Shown piece after piece: positions 1 to 7,036 of a DNA stretch of 12,461 nt (position 1 is the stretch's first letter; each line of letters opens with the position of its first letter). The translations under genes and the position numbers were made by a program. The DNA lies in the NCBI GenBank assembly GCA_002386585.1, contig DGIZ01000097.1:1-12461 (forward strand), in the 5' to 3' direction. Source of the stretch: Brevundimonas sp. UBA4609 (GTDB lineage Bacteria; Pseudomonadota; Alphaproteobacteria; Caulobacterales; Caulobacteraceae). The notes beneath the pieces were generated by a model. The model made no database searches and was not told the origin of the DNA. It was given only the letters and a program-made list of their open reading frames with translations.

Positions 1-1112
1 GGCGCGGCGGCCGAACCGCCGTTCAGGGCGGCGGTCAGGTTTTCGGGCGGACGGTTCTCTGCGCGGCGGGCCGACGGCGGCGGCGTCACCTCGGTCGGCA
101 GGTTGCGCGGCGGCGGACCGGCCACATAGGCCACCTCGGTCGAGGAGCCGAGGCCTTCGCCGTCCTCGTCGGACAGGGAGGCGTAGGCGACGGGCGGCGA
201 AGGATCGGCGCTGATCCCGTAGCCGCGCTGCTCGAAGAAGGCCTGGGCCACCTGGATCCGCTCGCCCTGGCCGCGGCGTCGCTGGACCTCGAAGCCGGTG
301 TCCATCAGTTCGGCGACGTGGTCGTTGCGGCTCTTGGTCGAGCGGCCGCCCATGACGATGGTGATGATCCGCTTGCCGTCGCGCACCGAGGAGGCCGCGA
401 GGTTGTAGCCCGAGGCGTTGGTGAAGCCGGTCTTGATGCCGTCATAGCCGCGCCCGGTGGCCAGCAGGCCGTTGGTGTTGCGGTAGTCGCGGCCCTTGTA
501 GAACCAGTCGTGCAGGCCGAGGTAGCGATAGTATTGCGGATAGTCGCGCATGACCGCGCGGCTCAGGATCGACAGGTCGCGCGCCGTGGTCGCCTGTCGC
601 GTGTCGGGCAGGCCGTTGGCGGTGGTGAAGCGGGTATGCTCCATCCCCAGCTCGCGCGCCTTTTCCGTCATCATCTGGGTGAAGCGGCCTTCGGAGCCGC
701 CGATGTGTTCGGCGATGACCACGGCCATGTCGTTGGCGCTGCGGACGGCCGTGGCGCGCATGGCGTCGTCCAGGCTGATCGTCTGACCGGCCGCCAGACC
801 CAGCTTGGACGGCGGCTGCGACGCAGCGCGCGGGGAGACGGTCAGGTTGTCGTCCAGCTTGACCTTGCCGGACTCCAGCGCCTCGAACGTCAGGTACAGG
901 GTCATGACCTTGGTGATGGAGGCCGGATAGCGCCGGGCGTCGGCGAAGCGCGAGAACAGCACCTCGCCCGAGGCGGCGTCGACCACGATGGCGGCGTAGC
1001 GAGCGTTGTCTGACGACTGGGCTTCCGGCGGCGCGACGCCGATCGTCGGCGTCAGGACGATGCCTCCCAGGACCAGGGCGGCCAGGAAACGACGGCGAAA
1101 CAGGGCGTTCAT
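1..1112 (-). CDS. D-alanyl-D-alanine carboxypeptidase (PBP5/6-type, serine peptidase S11), 3' end beyond window
   Basis: This is a periplasmic penicillin-binding protein that removes the terminal D-Ala from peptidoglycan stem peptides. Reading leftward from ATG at 1112-1110, 370 codons are open to the window edge, so the C-terminus is missing. Residues 1-27 look like a signal peptide: RRR at 6-8, then a hydrophobic stretch. All three active-site motifs of the family are present: SITK with the nucleophile S65 and K68, SAN at 125-127, and KTG at 227-229 followed by FTNASGYN. The catalytic domain ends near residue 270. After about residue 300 the protein becomes low-complexity and proline-rich (for example PPPRNLP), which looks like a linker; in related Caulobacterales proteins a SPOR domain often follows, but none is visible here. 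The gene is divergent from the phasin gene, with a 264-bp gap. The family call is firm; the exact paralogue (dacA, dacC or dacF) cannot be decided. Confidence 0.93.
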   Translation of the reverse strand, partial: MNALFRRRFLAALVLGGIVLTPTIGVAPPEAQSSDNARYAAIVVDAASGEVLFSRFADARRYPASITKVMTLYLTFEALESGKVKLDDNLTVSPRAASQPPSKLGLAAGQTISLDDAMRATAVRSANDMAVVIAEHIGGSEGRFTQMMTEKARELGMEHTRFTTANGLPDTRQATTARDLSILSRAVMRDYPQYYRYLGLHDWFYKGRDYRNTNGLLATGRGYDGIKTGFTNASGYNLAASSVRDGKRIITIVMGGRSTKSRNDHVAELMDTGFEVQRRRGQGERIQVAQAFFEQRGYGISADPSPPVAYASLSDEDGEGLGSSTEVAYVAGPPPRNLPTEVTPPPSARRAENRPPENLTAALNGGSAAA

Positions 1113-1267
1113 GGGCAAGCTACTAGCCTCGTCACTGTGGCGCGAAGACGGCTGCGATCACGCACGTTACAAAGGCTAACATCGGCCCTGCCGGTTTCGA
1201 GAGGGTTAACGGGCCGTCAACGGACTTGTGATCGCCCAAAACCGTCGCGTGGTTATCATTGATCATA

Positions 1268-1282
1268 TTGTGCGTCGCACAA
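1268..1282. promoter_or_regulatory. Perfect palindrome upstream of phasin, candidate PhaR operator
   Basis: TTGTGCG-T-CGCACAA is a perfect inverted repeat with 7-base arms around one central base. Its centre lies about 100 bp before the phasin ATG, in the AT-richest part of the intergenic region. Bases 1271-1282 fit TGCRNYGCASMA, which I recall as the binding consensus reported for the PHA regulator PhaR of Bradyrhizobium. PhaR represses phasin genes in several alphaproteobacteria. The palindrome is seen directly; assigning it to PhaR is inference. Confidence 0.55.
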
Positions 1283-1376
1283 ATTTCACTTGAAGTCTCT
1301 TCGCAGGTGCACCATATCGCCGTTGTCGCGATGGGTTCGCCCGTCGCAAGAACCCTTTCGCTTCAGGAGACTCCCC

Positions 1377-1847
1377 ATGGCTGACGCCGCTGAGACCGTG
1401 AAGAAGACCGTCGAACAGACCACCGCCAAGGCCAAGGCCCAGGCTGAATCCATCCAGGCCGCCGGCGCCAAGGCGTTCCGCGAAGGCGTCGACAAGTCCG
1501 TCGCCTCGCTGAGCGAACTGAACGCCCACGGCAAGAAGAACCTGGAAGCCGTGGTCGAATCCGCCGCCGCCGCCCAGAAGGGCGCCGAGGCCCTGTCGCA
1601 ACAGGCCGTGGCCTACAGCAAGAAGTCCTGGGAAGACGGCGTCGCCGCCGCCCAGTCCTTCTCGCAGGCTCGTTCGGTGCAGGAACTGTTCGAACTGCAG
1701 ACCAACTGGGCCAAGTCGGCCGCCGAGGCCTATCTGGCCGAGTTCGGCAAGGCGACCGAGACCATGACCGCCTCGGTCAAGGACAGCTTCAAGCCGATCA
1801 ATGAGCGCGTTTCGGCCGCTGTCGAGCAGTTCCAGGCCGCCCGCTAA
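1377..1847 (+). CDS. Phasin (polyhydroxyalkanoate granule-associated protein)
   Basis: A 156-residue protein that should coat the surface of polyhydroxyalkanoate storage granules. It resembles the Phasin_2 / TIGR01841 family. It has an alanine-, lysine- and glutamate-rich amphipathic helix profile with no signal peptide, no membrane segment and no cysteine. The middle (about 85-125) carries the family-like pattern, with FSQARSVQELFELQTNW followed by AKSAAEAYLAEFGKATE, and the protein ends in EQFQAAR. I chose ATG 1377 because AGGAGA at 1365-1370 lies six bases upstream; the frame is open further upstream, but the extra residues look non-coding. The gene is monocistronic: a palindromic operator candidate lies upstream and a strong terminator directly downstream. 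No PHA synthase or depolymerase gene is in the window. The similar-looking lysine- and alanine-rich apolipoprotein-like proteins are a weaker alternative. Confidence 0.88.
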   Translation: MADAAETVKKTVEQTTAKAKAQAESIQAAGAKAFREGVDKSVASLSELNAHGKKNLEAVVESAAAAQKGAEALSQQAVAYSKKSWEDGVAAAQSFSQARSVQELFELQTNWAKSAAEAYLAEFGKATETMTASVKDSFKPINERVSAAVEQFQAAR

Positions 1848-1875
1848 GGCGCGACTGCACGCTCAATGTGAATGG

Positions 1876-1904
1876 GGCCCTGGCGGAAACGCCGGGGCCT
1901 TTTT
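1876..1904 (+). terminator. Rho-independent terminator of the phasin gene
   Basis: The stem is 1876-1885 paired with 1890-1899, with one G-U pair and a GAAA tetraloop at 1886-1889. Five T residues follow at 1900-1904. It begins 28 bases after the phasin stop. The T tract touches the stop codon of the convergent NTF2-like gene. Read from the minus strand the hairpin has no U tract, so it mainly serves the phasin. Confidence 0.9.
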
Positions 1905-2443
1905 CATGGTGTCGGTTCGGCGCTCATGGGAGCGTGGTCGATGCTGAAGGCGCGCGCCAGCCGCCAGCGCCCGTCCGGCTCCAACCGCCACAGGACGGAG
2001 AAGCGGGCGCGCCCGACCAGGGTTTCCGGCCCGTCGCCCTGCCGTTCGTAGAACAGGTGGCTGCCTTCCTCGACGGCGCCGACGCCGGGGATGGCGTAGA
2101 CCCGCATCGTGCCAGGCACGAGTTCGCGCCGTGAGCGCCAGGCGTCGGGGGCGGCCCGCGCCGTGCAGCCCTGGCGATAATCGTCGATGAAGCGCGTCCG
2201 CGTCGCCGTCAGTCCGTCCCGGTCGTGATAGAATTCTAGGTCGTCCGTCACCAGATCGGCCAGGGCCTCGGGATCGCACCGGTCGAACATGACCGAAAAC
2301 AGGGCCGCGTCCCGTTCGGCGATTATGGGGGCGAGGGCGGCGTCACCGTGAGGGGCGGCGGGCGTCTGGGCCAGCATCAGGGCGGCGAACAGTCCGGCGA
2401 TCAGGGGCATGGCGGCGATCCGGGGCAGGGAACGGAAGCGCAT
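1904..2443 (-). CDS. Secreted NTF2-like (DUF4440/SnoaL-type) protein
   Basis: A 179-residue protein with an N-terminal signal peptide (basic RFRSLPR, then a hydrophobic stretch to about residue 26, with probable cleavage near AQTPAAP). The mature part has the layout of a DUF4440 / NTF2-like cone fold. A first helix, IIAERDAALFSVMFDRCD, is followed by LADLVTDDLEFYHDRDG, the usual hallmark region of these proteins, and the C-terminal strands read FSVLWRLEPDGRWRLARAFSIDH. Relatives include enzymes, binding proteins and proteins of unknown role, so no reaction can be given. ATG 2443 is preceded by AGGAAC at a usual distance. The gene is divergent from clpS and convergent with the phasin gene. It sits alone, which gives no clue to its partner. 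Confidence 0.8.
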   Translation of the reverse strand: MRFRSLPRIAAMPLIAGLFAALMLAQTPAAPHGDAALAPIIAERDAALFSVMFDRCDPEALADLVTDDLEFYHDRDGLTATRTRFIDDYRQGCTARAAPDAWRSRRELVPGTMRVYAIPGVGAVEEGSHLFYERQGDGPETLVGRARFSVLWRLEPDGRWRLARAFSIDHAPMSAEPTP

Positions 2444-2583
2444 TGGTGCGGTTCCTGAACCGAGATGTCCCGTGAATCTTTGGTCAGGCGACGGGGGTCA
2501 CGCAGGCTGTGACTGGACGCATCTACAAATCAGGCCATCATTCCCTATCTGATCTTTTGACACTCCCCGACTACGGACCACGA

Positions 2584-2913
2584 ATGCCTAATAGACGGCC
2601 AGGTGAACAGGGCGGAGGCGCAGGCGCCGCCGTCGTCACCGAGACAAAGCCGAAACTTCAGCGGCCCTCGCTCTATCGGGTGCTGATCCTGAATGACGAC
2701 TACACCCCCATGGAGTTCGTCATCTACGTGCTGGAGCGGTTCTTCCAGAAGAGCCGCGAGGACGCGACCCGCATCATGCTGCACGTGCACCAGCATGGCG
2801 TCGGGGTCTGCGGCGTCTTCACCTACGAAGTGGCCGAAACCAAGGTCGCCCAGGTGGTCGAGACGGCGCGACGCCACCAGCACCCCCTGCAATGCACGAT
2901 GGAAAAGGACTGA
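2584..2913 (+). CDS. clpS: ClpS, ATP-dependent Clp protease adaptor
   Basis: The N-recognin adaptor that binds proteins with destabilising N-terminal residues (Phe, Leu, Trp, Tyr) and hands them to ClpA for degradation by ClpAP. Counted from ATG 2584 the protein has 109 residues. The folded core starts near residue 28, after a flexible glycine- and alanine-rich tail that in this family enters the ClpA pore region. Key positions are visible: [10 protein letters not shown] with N37, D38, D39 and M43 around the N-degron pocket, HVHQHG (67-72), and the family C-terminus [11 protein letters not shown]...[10 protein letters not shown]. The start is uncertain: ATG 2584 has only a weak ribosome site, and GTG 2509 would add 25 residues in the same frame. 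The stop is 12 bases before clpA, so the two are very probably one operon. Confidence 0.96.
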   Translation: MPNRRPGEQGGGAGAAVVTETKPKLQRPSLYRVLILNDDYTPMEFVIYVLERFFQKSREDATRIMLHVHQHGVGVCGVFTYEVAETKVAQVVETARRHQHPLQCTMEKD

Positions 2914-2925
2914 GAGGAACCTGCC

Positions 2926-5229
2926 ATGCCTTCGTTTTCCCGTCCTCTCGAAGAGACCCTGCACCGCGCGGTCCACTACGCCAACGAGCGCCGGCATGAA
3001 TACGCCACGCTCGAACACCTGCTGCTGGCCCTGATCGACGATCCGGACGCCTCGGCCGTGATGACGGCCTGCAACGTCGATCTGGGCGCGCTGAAGGCGG
3101 CGCTCGGCTCCTATGTCGACACGGACCTGGCCGCCCTGGCCACGGCCGACGGCGACGACGCCAAGCCCACCGCAGGTTTCCAGCGCGTGATCCAGCGTGC
3201 GGTCATCCACGTCCAGTCGTCCGGCCGCGAGGAAGTGACCGGCGCCAACGTCCTGGTCGCCATCTTCTCCGAGCGCGAAAGCCACGCCGCCTATTTCCTG
3301 CAGGAGCAGGACATGACGCGCTATGACGCGGTCAACTTCATCGCCCACGGCATCGCCAAGAAGGCCGGGGCCAACGAAGCCCGCTCGGTGCGCGGCACCA
3401 GCCCCGAAGAGGCCGAGGACGGCTCGGTCGTCAAGCAGGGCGGCGAGGCGCTGGAAGCCTATTGCATCGACCTGAACGAGAAGGCCCGCAACGGCAAGAT
3501 CGACCCCCTGATCGGGCGTCAGGCCGAGGTCGAGCGCTCGATCCAGATCCTGTGCCGCCGAACCAAGAACAACCCGCTGCTGGTCGGCGACCCCGGCGTC
3601 GGCAAGACCGCCATCGCGGAAGGTCTGGCGCGCAAGATCGTCAACGGCGAGGTGCCGGAAGTCCTGAAGGACGCGACCATCTACAGCCTCGACATGGGCG
3701 CGCTTCTGGCGGGCACCCGCTATCGCGGCGACTTCGAGGAGCGGCTGAAACAGGTCGTCAAGGAGCTGGAGAGCCACGACAACGCGGTCCTGTTCATCGA
3801 CGAGATCCACACGGTGATCGGCGCGGGCGCGACCTCGGGCGGGGCGATGGACGCCTCCAACCTGCTGAAGCCGGCGCTGGCGTCCGGCAGCCTGCGCTGC
3901 ATGGGCTCGACCACCTACAAGGAATACCGTCAGCACTTCGAGAAGGACCGCGCCTTGGTCCGCCGCTTCCAGAAGATCGACGTCAATGAGCCGACGATCG
4001 AGGACACGGTGAAGATCCTCAAGGGTCTGAAGACGACCTATGAGACGCACCACAAGCTGCGTTTCACCGATGCGGCCATCCGCACGGCGGTCGATCTGTC
4101 GGCGCGCTACATCACCGACCGGAAGCTGCCGGACAAGGCCATCGACGTGATCGACGAGGCGGGGGCGTCGCAGATGCTGCTGCCGGAATCGAAGCGCAAG
4201 AAGGTCATCGGCCAGAAGGAGGTCGAAGCCGTCATCGCCAAGATGGCCCGCATCCCGCCCAAGTCGGTGTCGAAGTCGGATACGGAATCCCTGCGAGAGT
4301 TGGAGACCGATCTCAAGCGCGTCGTCTTCGGTCAGGAACAGGCCATCGACCAGGTGTCGGCGGCGATGAAGCTGGCGCGGGCGGGTCTGCGCGACCCGAA
4401 CAAGCCGATCGGCGCCTTCCTGTTCAGCGGTCCGACCGGCGTCGGCAAGACCGAGGTGGCCAAGCAACTCGCCGCCACCCTCGGCATCGAGATGCAGCGC
4501 TTCGACATGTCCGAATACATGGAGCGCCACACGGTCAGCCGCCTGATCGGCGCGCCTCCGGGCTATGTCGGCCATGATCAGGGGGGGCTGCTGACCGACG
4601 CCGTGGACCAGCACCCGCACTCCGTCGTGCTGTTGGACGAGATCGAGAAGGCGCACCCCGACGTCTACAATATCCTGCTGCAGGTGATGGACAACGGGAC
4701 GCTGACCGACGCCGTGGGCAAGAAGGTCGACTTCAGGAACGTCATCCTGATCATGACCACCAACGCGGGCGCCGCCGACAATGCGCGCGCGGCCATCGGC
4801 TTCGGCCGGGGCAAGGTCGAGGGCGAGGACGAAAAGGCCATCCAGCGCCTGTTCGCGCCCGAGTTCCGCAACCGTCTGGACGCCATCGTGGCCTTCAAGC
4901 CGCTGGGCGCCGAGACGATCCGCTCGGTGGTGACCAAGTTCGTGCTGCAGCTGGAAGCCCAGCTGGCGGACCGCAACATCACCATCGAACTGACCGACGA
5001 GGCGACCGACTGGCTGGCCAAGAACGGCTTCGACGAACTGTATGGCGCCCGTCCCCTGGCCCGCGTCATTCAGGAACACATCAAGAAGCCGCTGGCCGAC
5101 GACATCCTGTTCGGCCGCCTGACCCGCGGCGGCCATGTCAAGGTCGAACTGAAGGACGGCAAGATCGCCTTCGACATCACCCCGGCCAAGGGCGCGGCGG
5201 TGAAGGAAGAGGAAGAAGAGACGGCCTGA
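2926..5229 (+). CDS. clpA: ClpA, AAA+ unfoldase subunit of ClpAP
   Basis: A hexameric AAA+ unfoldase that threads substrates into the ClpP peptidase in the cytoplasm; with ClpS it handles N-degron substrates. Its 767 residues match ClpA. There is an N-domain (about 1-145, starting [15 protein letters not shown]) that docks ClpS, and two AAA+ modules. D1 has Walker A GDPGVGKT (221-228) and Walker B VLFIDE (288-293); D2 has Walker A GPTGVGKT (502-509) and Walker B VVLLDE (567-572). No coiled-coil middle domain is present, which separates it from ClpB and ClpC. The ClpP-docking loop motif is IGF (624-626), where E. coli ClpA has IGL. The C-terminal tail is acidic (EEEEE near the end). ATG 2926 follows GAGGAA at a normal distance. 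A strong terminator closes the clpS-clpA unit; clpP is not in the window. Confidence 0.98.
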   Translation: MPSFSRPLEETLHRAVHYANERRHEYATLEHLLLALIDDPDASAVMTACNVDLGALKAALGSYVDTDLAALATADGDDAKPTAGFQRVIQRAVIHVQSSGREEVTGANVLVAIFSERESHAAYFLQEQDMTRYDAVNFIAHGIAKKAGANEARSVRGTSPEEAEDGSVVKQGGEALEAYCIDLNEKARNGKIDPLIGRQAEVERSIQILCRRTKNNPLLVGDPGVGKTAIAEGLARKIVNGEVPEVLKDATIYSLDMGALLAGTRYRGDFEERLKQVVKELESHDNAVLFIDEIHTVIGAGATSGGAMDASNLLKPALASGSLRCMGSTTYKEYRQHFEKDRALVRRFQKIDVNEPTIEDTVKILKGLKTTYETHHKLRFTDAAIRTAVDLSARYITDRKLPDKAIDVIDEAGASQMLLPESKRKKVIGQKEVEAVIAKMARIPPKSVSKSDTESLRELETDLKRVVFGQEQAIDQVSAAMKLARAGLRDPNKPIGAFLFSGPTGVGKTEVAKQLAATLGIEMQRFDMSEYMERHTVSRLIGAPPGYVGHDQGGLLTDAVDQHPHSVVLLDEIEKAHPDVYNILLQVMDNGTLTDAVGKKVDFRNVILIMTTNAGAADNARAAIGFGRGKVEGEDEKAIQRLFAPEFRNRLDAIVAFKPLGAETIRSVVTKFVLQLEAQLADRNITIELTDEATDWLAKNGFDELYGARPLARVIQEHIKKPLADDILFGRLTRGGHVKVELKDGKIAFDITPAKGAAVKEEEEETA

Positions 5230-5250
5230 TCATTCATCAGGTTCAAAGAG

Positions 5251-5283
5251 AAAGGCCCGGACGTCGCCGTCCGGGCCTTTTTT
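5251..5283 (+). terminator. Rho-independent terminator after clpA
   Basis: A perfect 13-bp stem pairs 5251-5263 with 5268-5280 (loop TCGC) and ends in a run of six T at 5278-5283. It lies 21 bases after the clpA stop. On the minus strand it could also catch transcripts of the CsbD-like gene that ends at 5309, although the U tract there is only three long before a C. Confidence 0.93.
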
Positions 5284-5308
5284 CTCCCTCGAGGGGATAA
5301 GGGCTTTG

Positions 5309-5614
5309 TCAGCGCTTGCGGCCCAGGGCACCGAGCAGCACCGCCGCGCCGGCGATGATGCCGGTGGTCAGAAGCGGCTTGCGCCGAGCGAAATCCAGCC
5401 CCTTTCGAGCCGGATCGCGCAGGTCGGCCGGGGCCTTGTCCACCATGCTGTCCAGGCCGTCGATGACGCGGCCATAGGCGTCCAGCGCCTTGCCTTTCAC
5501 TTCGTTCAGCTTGCCGTCGACCTGAAGCTTGCTGTCGCCGGTCAACCGGCCCAGGCCGTTCTGGGCCTTGCCCTTCAGCTCAGTCGCGACGCCTTCGATA
5601 CGTTGGTCAGTCAT
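5309..5614 (-). CDS. CsbD-like stress protein with C-terminal membrane anchor
   Basis: A 101-residue protein. Residues 3-50 follow the CsbD pattern: RIEGVATELKGKAQNGLGRL, then GKLNEVKGKALDAYG, a small repeat-like amphipathic helical unit. The C-terminal part differs from classical CsbD. After DPARKGLDFARRKP a glycine- and alanine-rich hydrophobic segment (about 81-97) ends in RKR, as in ElaB/YqjD (DUF883) proteins, which are anchored in the inner membrane. It therefore looks like a CsbD head on an ElaB-type anchor. CsbD genes in other bacteria belong to general stress regulons, but the molecular role is unknown. I chose ATG 5614 because AGGGA precedes it and the domain starts there; the frame stays open further upstream only as antisense to the next gene. 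A GGAAC-type promoter candidate lies just upstream. Confidence 0.8.
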   Translation of the reverse strand: MTDQRIEGVATELKGKAQNGLGRLTGDSKLQVDGKLNEVKGKALDAYGRVIDGLDSMVDKAPADLRDPARKGLDFARRKPLLTTGIIAGAAVLLGALGRKR

Positions 5615-5649
5615 GATGATCCCTGTGTTGAGGAGGAGACTTCCACCCC

Positions 5650-5675
5650 AAGCGCATCCGGCCGCCGACGGTTCC
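5650..5675 (-). promoter_or_regulatory. Candidate EcfG/SigT-type general stress promoter of the CsbD-like gene
   Basis: Read on the minus strand, GGAACC (5675-5670) is followed after 16 bases by GCTT (5653-5650), about 36 bases before the start codon. The alphaproteobacterial EcfG consensus is GGAAC, a 16-18 base spacer, then CGTT. The -35 part is perfect and the spacing fits, but the -10 part keeps only its TT. The position and the stress-protein target make it plausible. Confidence 0.45.
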
Positions 5676-5715
5676 TGGCTCGGTGCGCCTCGCGACGAAT
5701 TGTCAGCCCTGAAGA

Positions 5716-6864
5716 TCAGCCCTTGCGGTAGGGCGACAGCTCCGCCGTCATGGCGTGCATCTCGGCCTCCACCGCTGGGCGCTCCTGCTCCAGATAGCGC
5801 GCGACCGGATCGCGCAGGGCGGGATCGGCGATGAAATGGGCCGAATAGACGGGGGAGGGCAGGTAGCCGCGCGCGATCTTGTGATCCCCCTGCGCGCCCG
5901 CCTCGACCCGCGACAGGCCGCGCGCGATGGCGAAGTCGATGGCCTGGTAGTAGCACAGCTCGAAATGCAGGAAGGGCCGGTCGACCAGCGTTCCCCACTG
6001 GCGGCCATACAGCGTTTCGCGGCCGATGAAGTTGAGCGCTCCCGCCACCGGCGTATCATCCTCGAACGCTATGACCAGGGCGATGCGGTCGGCCATGCTG
6101 GCGCCGACGCGGGCGAAGAAGTCGCGCGTCAGATAGGGCCGCCCCCACTTGCGGTCCCCGGTGTCCATGTAGAAGGCGAAGAAGGCGTCCCAATGCGCCT
6201 GCGTGATCTCGGCGCCGGTGAGGACGCGAATGTCGAGGCCGGCCTGCGCCTCGCGTCGCTCGCGCCGGATGGTCTTGCGCCGATTGGAAGACAGGGCGCC
6301 TAGGAATTCGTCGAAGCTCTGATAGCCGTCGTTGCGCCAGATGAACTGGATGTCCCGACGCGGCAGCAGGCCTGTCTCAGTCATGGCGCGCCACTCCGCC
6401 TCAAGCGGGAAGTTGACGTGCAGGGACGATACGCCCAGCCGCTCGGTCAGGGTCAACGCGCCTTGCAGCAGGGCCTCGCGCACTGTGGCGGCGTCCGTTC
6501 CCGGCGCGTTGAGGAAGCGCGGGCCCGTCGCGGGGGTGAAGGGCACAGCCCCCAGCAGCTTGGGGTAATAGCGCCCGCCCGCGCGCTGATAAGCGTCGGC
6601 CCAGCTGTGGTCGAAGACGTATTCGCCCTGGCTGTGGCCCTTCAGATAGAGGGGCATGACGCCGATCACGACGCCGTCTTCATCGTGCAGGGACAGATGG
6701 CGCGCCGCCCAGCCCTCGGACGGGACGGCGCTGCCGGACCCCTCGCAGGCGTCGAGGAAGTCGTAGGAGACGAAAGGATCGCCGCTTGGGACTGCACAGG
6801 CGTCCCATGCGGCCCGGCCGATAGCGGCGATGCTGTCGTGCACCTGAAGCGTGAAACCCGACAC
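5716..6864 (-). CDS. FemAB-like / GNAT-fold acyltransferase (DUF482, PF04339-type)
   Basis: A 382-residue soluble protein of the FemAB_like (DUF482) family, which is related to the Fem aminoacyl- and N-acetyltransferases. The family is sometimes labelled as involved in peptidoglycan biosynthesis, but its reaction is not established. Features visible in the sequence are an N-terminal segment with DPFVSYDFLDACE (about 29-41), YVFDHSWADAYQRAGGRYYPKLLGAVPFTPATGPR in the middle (shared by family members), the basic RRKTIRRERREA near residue 205, and a second domain with GRQWGTLVDRPFLHFELCYYQAIDFAI and GAQGDHKIARGYLP. No signal peptide or membrane segment is seen. The start is GTG at 6864, supported by GGAGAAGG six to seven bases upstream. 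That ribosome site lies inside the terminal palindrome of the dispersed repeat. The gene follows ridA on the same strand. Confidence 0.85.
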   Translation of the reverse strand: MSGFTLQVHDSIAAIGRAAWDACAVPSGDPFVSYDFLDACEGSGSAVPSEGWAARHLSLHDEDGVVIGVMPLYLKGHSQGEYVFDHSWADAYQRAGGRYYPKLLGAVPFTPATGPRFLNAPGTDAATVREALLQGALTLTERLGVSSLHVNFPLEAEWRAMTETGLLPRRDIQFIWRNDGYQSFDEFLGALSSNRRKTIRRERREAQAGLDIRVLTGAEITQAHWDAFFAFYMDTGDRKWGRPYLTRDFFARVGASMADRIALVIAFEDDTPVAGALNFIGRETLYGRQWGTLVDRPFLHFELCYYQAIDFAIARGLSRVEAGAQGDHKIARGYLPSPVYSAHFIADPALRDPVARYLEQERPAVEAEMHAMTAELSPYRKG

Positions 6865-6870
6865 TTTTAC

Positions 6871-6893
6871 CCTTCTCCCCTCGGGGGAGAAGG
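6871..6893 (-). promoter_or_regulatory. Hairpin that holds the ribosome binding site of the FemAB-like gene
   Basis: In the minus-strand mRNA, CCTTCTCCCC and GGGGAGAAGG pair in a ten-base stem with a three-base loop. The second arm, GGAGAAGG, is also the only good Shine-Dalgarno sequence before GTG 6864. The repeat end therefore supplies the ribosome site and could also hide it. The pairing is seen directly; any effect on translation is inferred. Confidence 0.55.
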
Positions 6894-7020
6894 TGGGCGC
6901 TGAAAGCGCTCGGATGAGGGGGCTGTGTCCGCGCGCGAAAGAGGCAAGGATGAGGGCGCAACAAACCGCCCCCTCATCCGTCTCGCTCCGCGAGCCACCT
7001 TCTTCCCCAAGGGGAGAAGG
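6871..7020. repeat. 150-bp dispersed palindromic element (REP/MITE-like), copy 1
   Basis: An imperfect inverted repeat filling the space between ridA and the FemAB-like gene. The outermost ten bases are exact inverted copies: CCTTCTCCCC at 6871-6880 and GGGGAGAAGG at 7011-7020. Each end is also a small hairpin by itself (6871-6893 and 6998-7020). Near the middle CGGATGAGGGGG (6911-6922) pairs perfectly with 6969-6980. Between the two pairs of arms, copies diverge (6894-6910 against 6981-6997). No reading frame of its own is evident. A partial second copy begins at 12428. Similar CCTTCTCCCC elements are, from memory, common between genes in Caulobacterales and Rhizobiales. They probably spread with outside help, but no transposase is seen here. 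Confidence 0.88.
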
Positions 7021-7036
7021 GTGTGACGCATGGGTG

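Noticed and set aside
318..1013. Plus-strand open frame of 231 codons over the carboxypeptidase gene
   Set aside because: The minus strand carries SxxK, SxN and KTG motifs in order; the plus-strand frame is a low-complexity shadow.
1113..1376. Small gene or RNA in the carboxypeptidase-phasin gap
   Set aside because: Apart from the 15-bp palindrome and the phasin ribosome site I see no coding frame with a start signal and no terminator-bounded transcript.
2557..2594. TTGACA as a -35 element of a clpS promoter
   Set aside because: No acceptable -10 hexamer lies 16-18 bases downstream, and a start from it would fall after ATG 2584.
2545..5136. An 863-codon open frame antisense to clpS-clpA
   Set aside because: It is a high-GC shadow in register with the codons of clpA: its residues are rich in D, G, R, H, V and L with no domain, and clpA itself has full AAA+ motifs on the other strand.
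5615..5998. Upstream extension of the CsbD-like gene to 229 codons
   Set aside because: The extra residues overlap the FemAB-like gene in another frame and have shadow-like arginine- and alanine-rich composition; ATG 5614 has a ribosome site and starts the domain.
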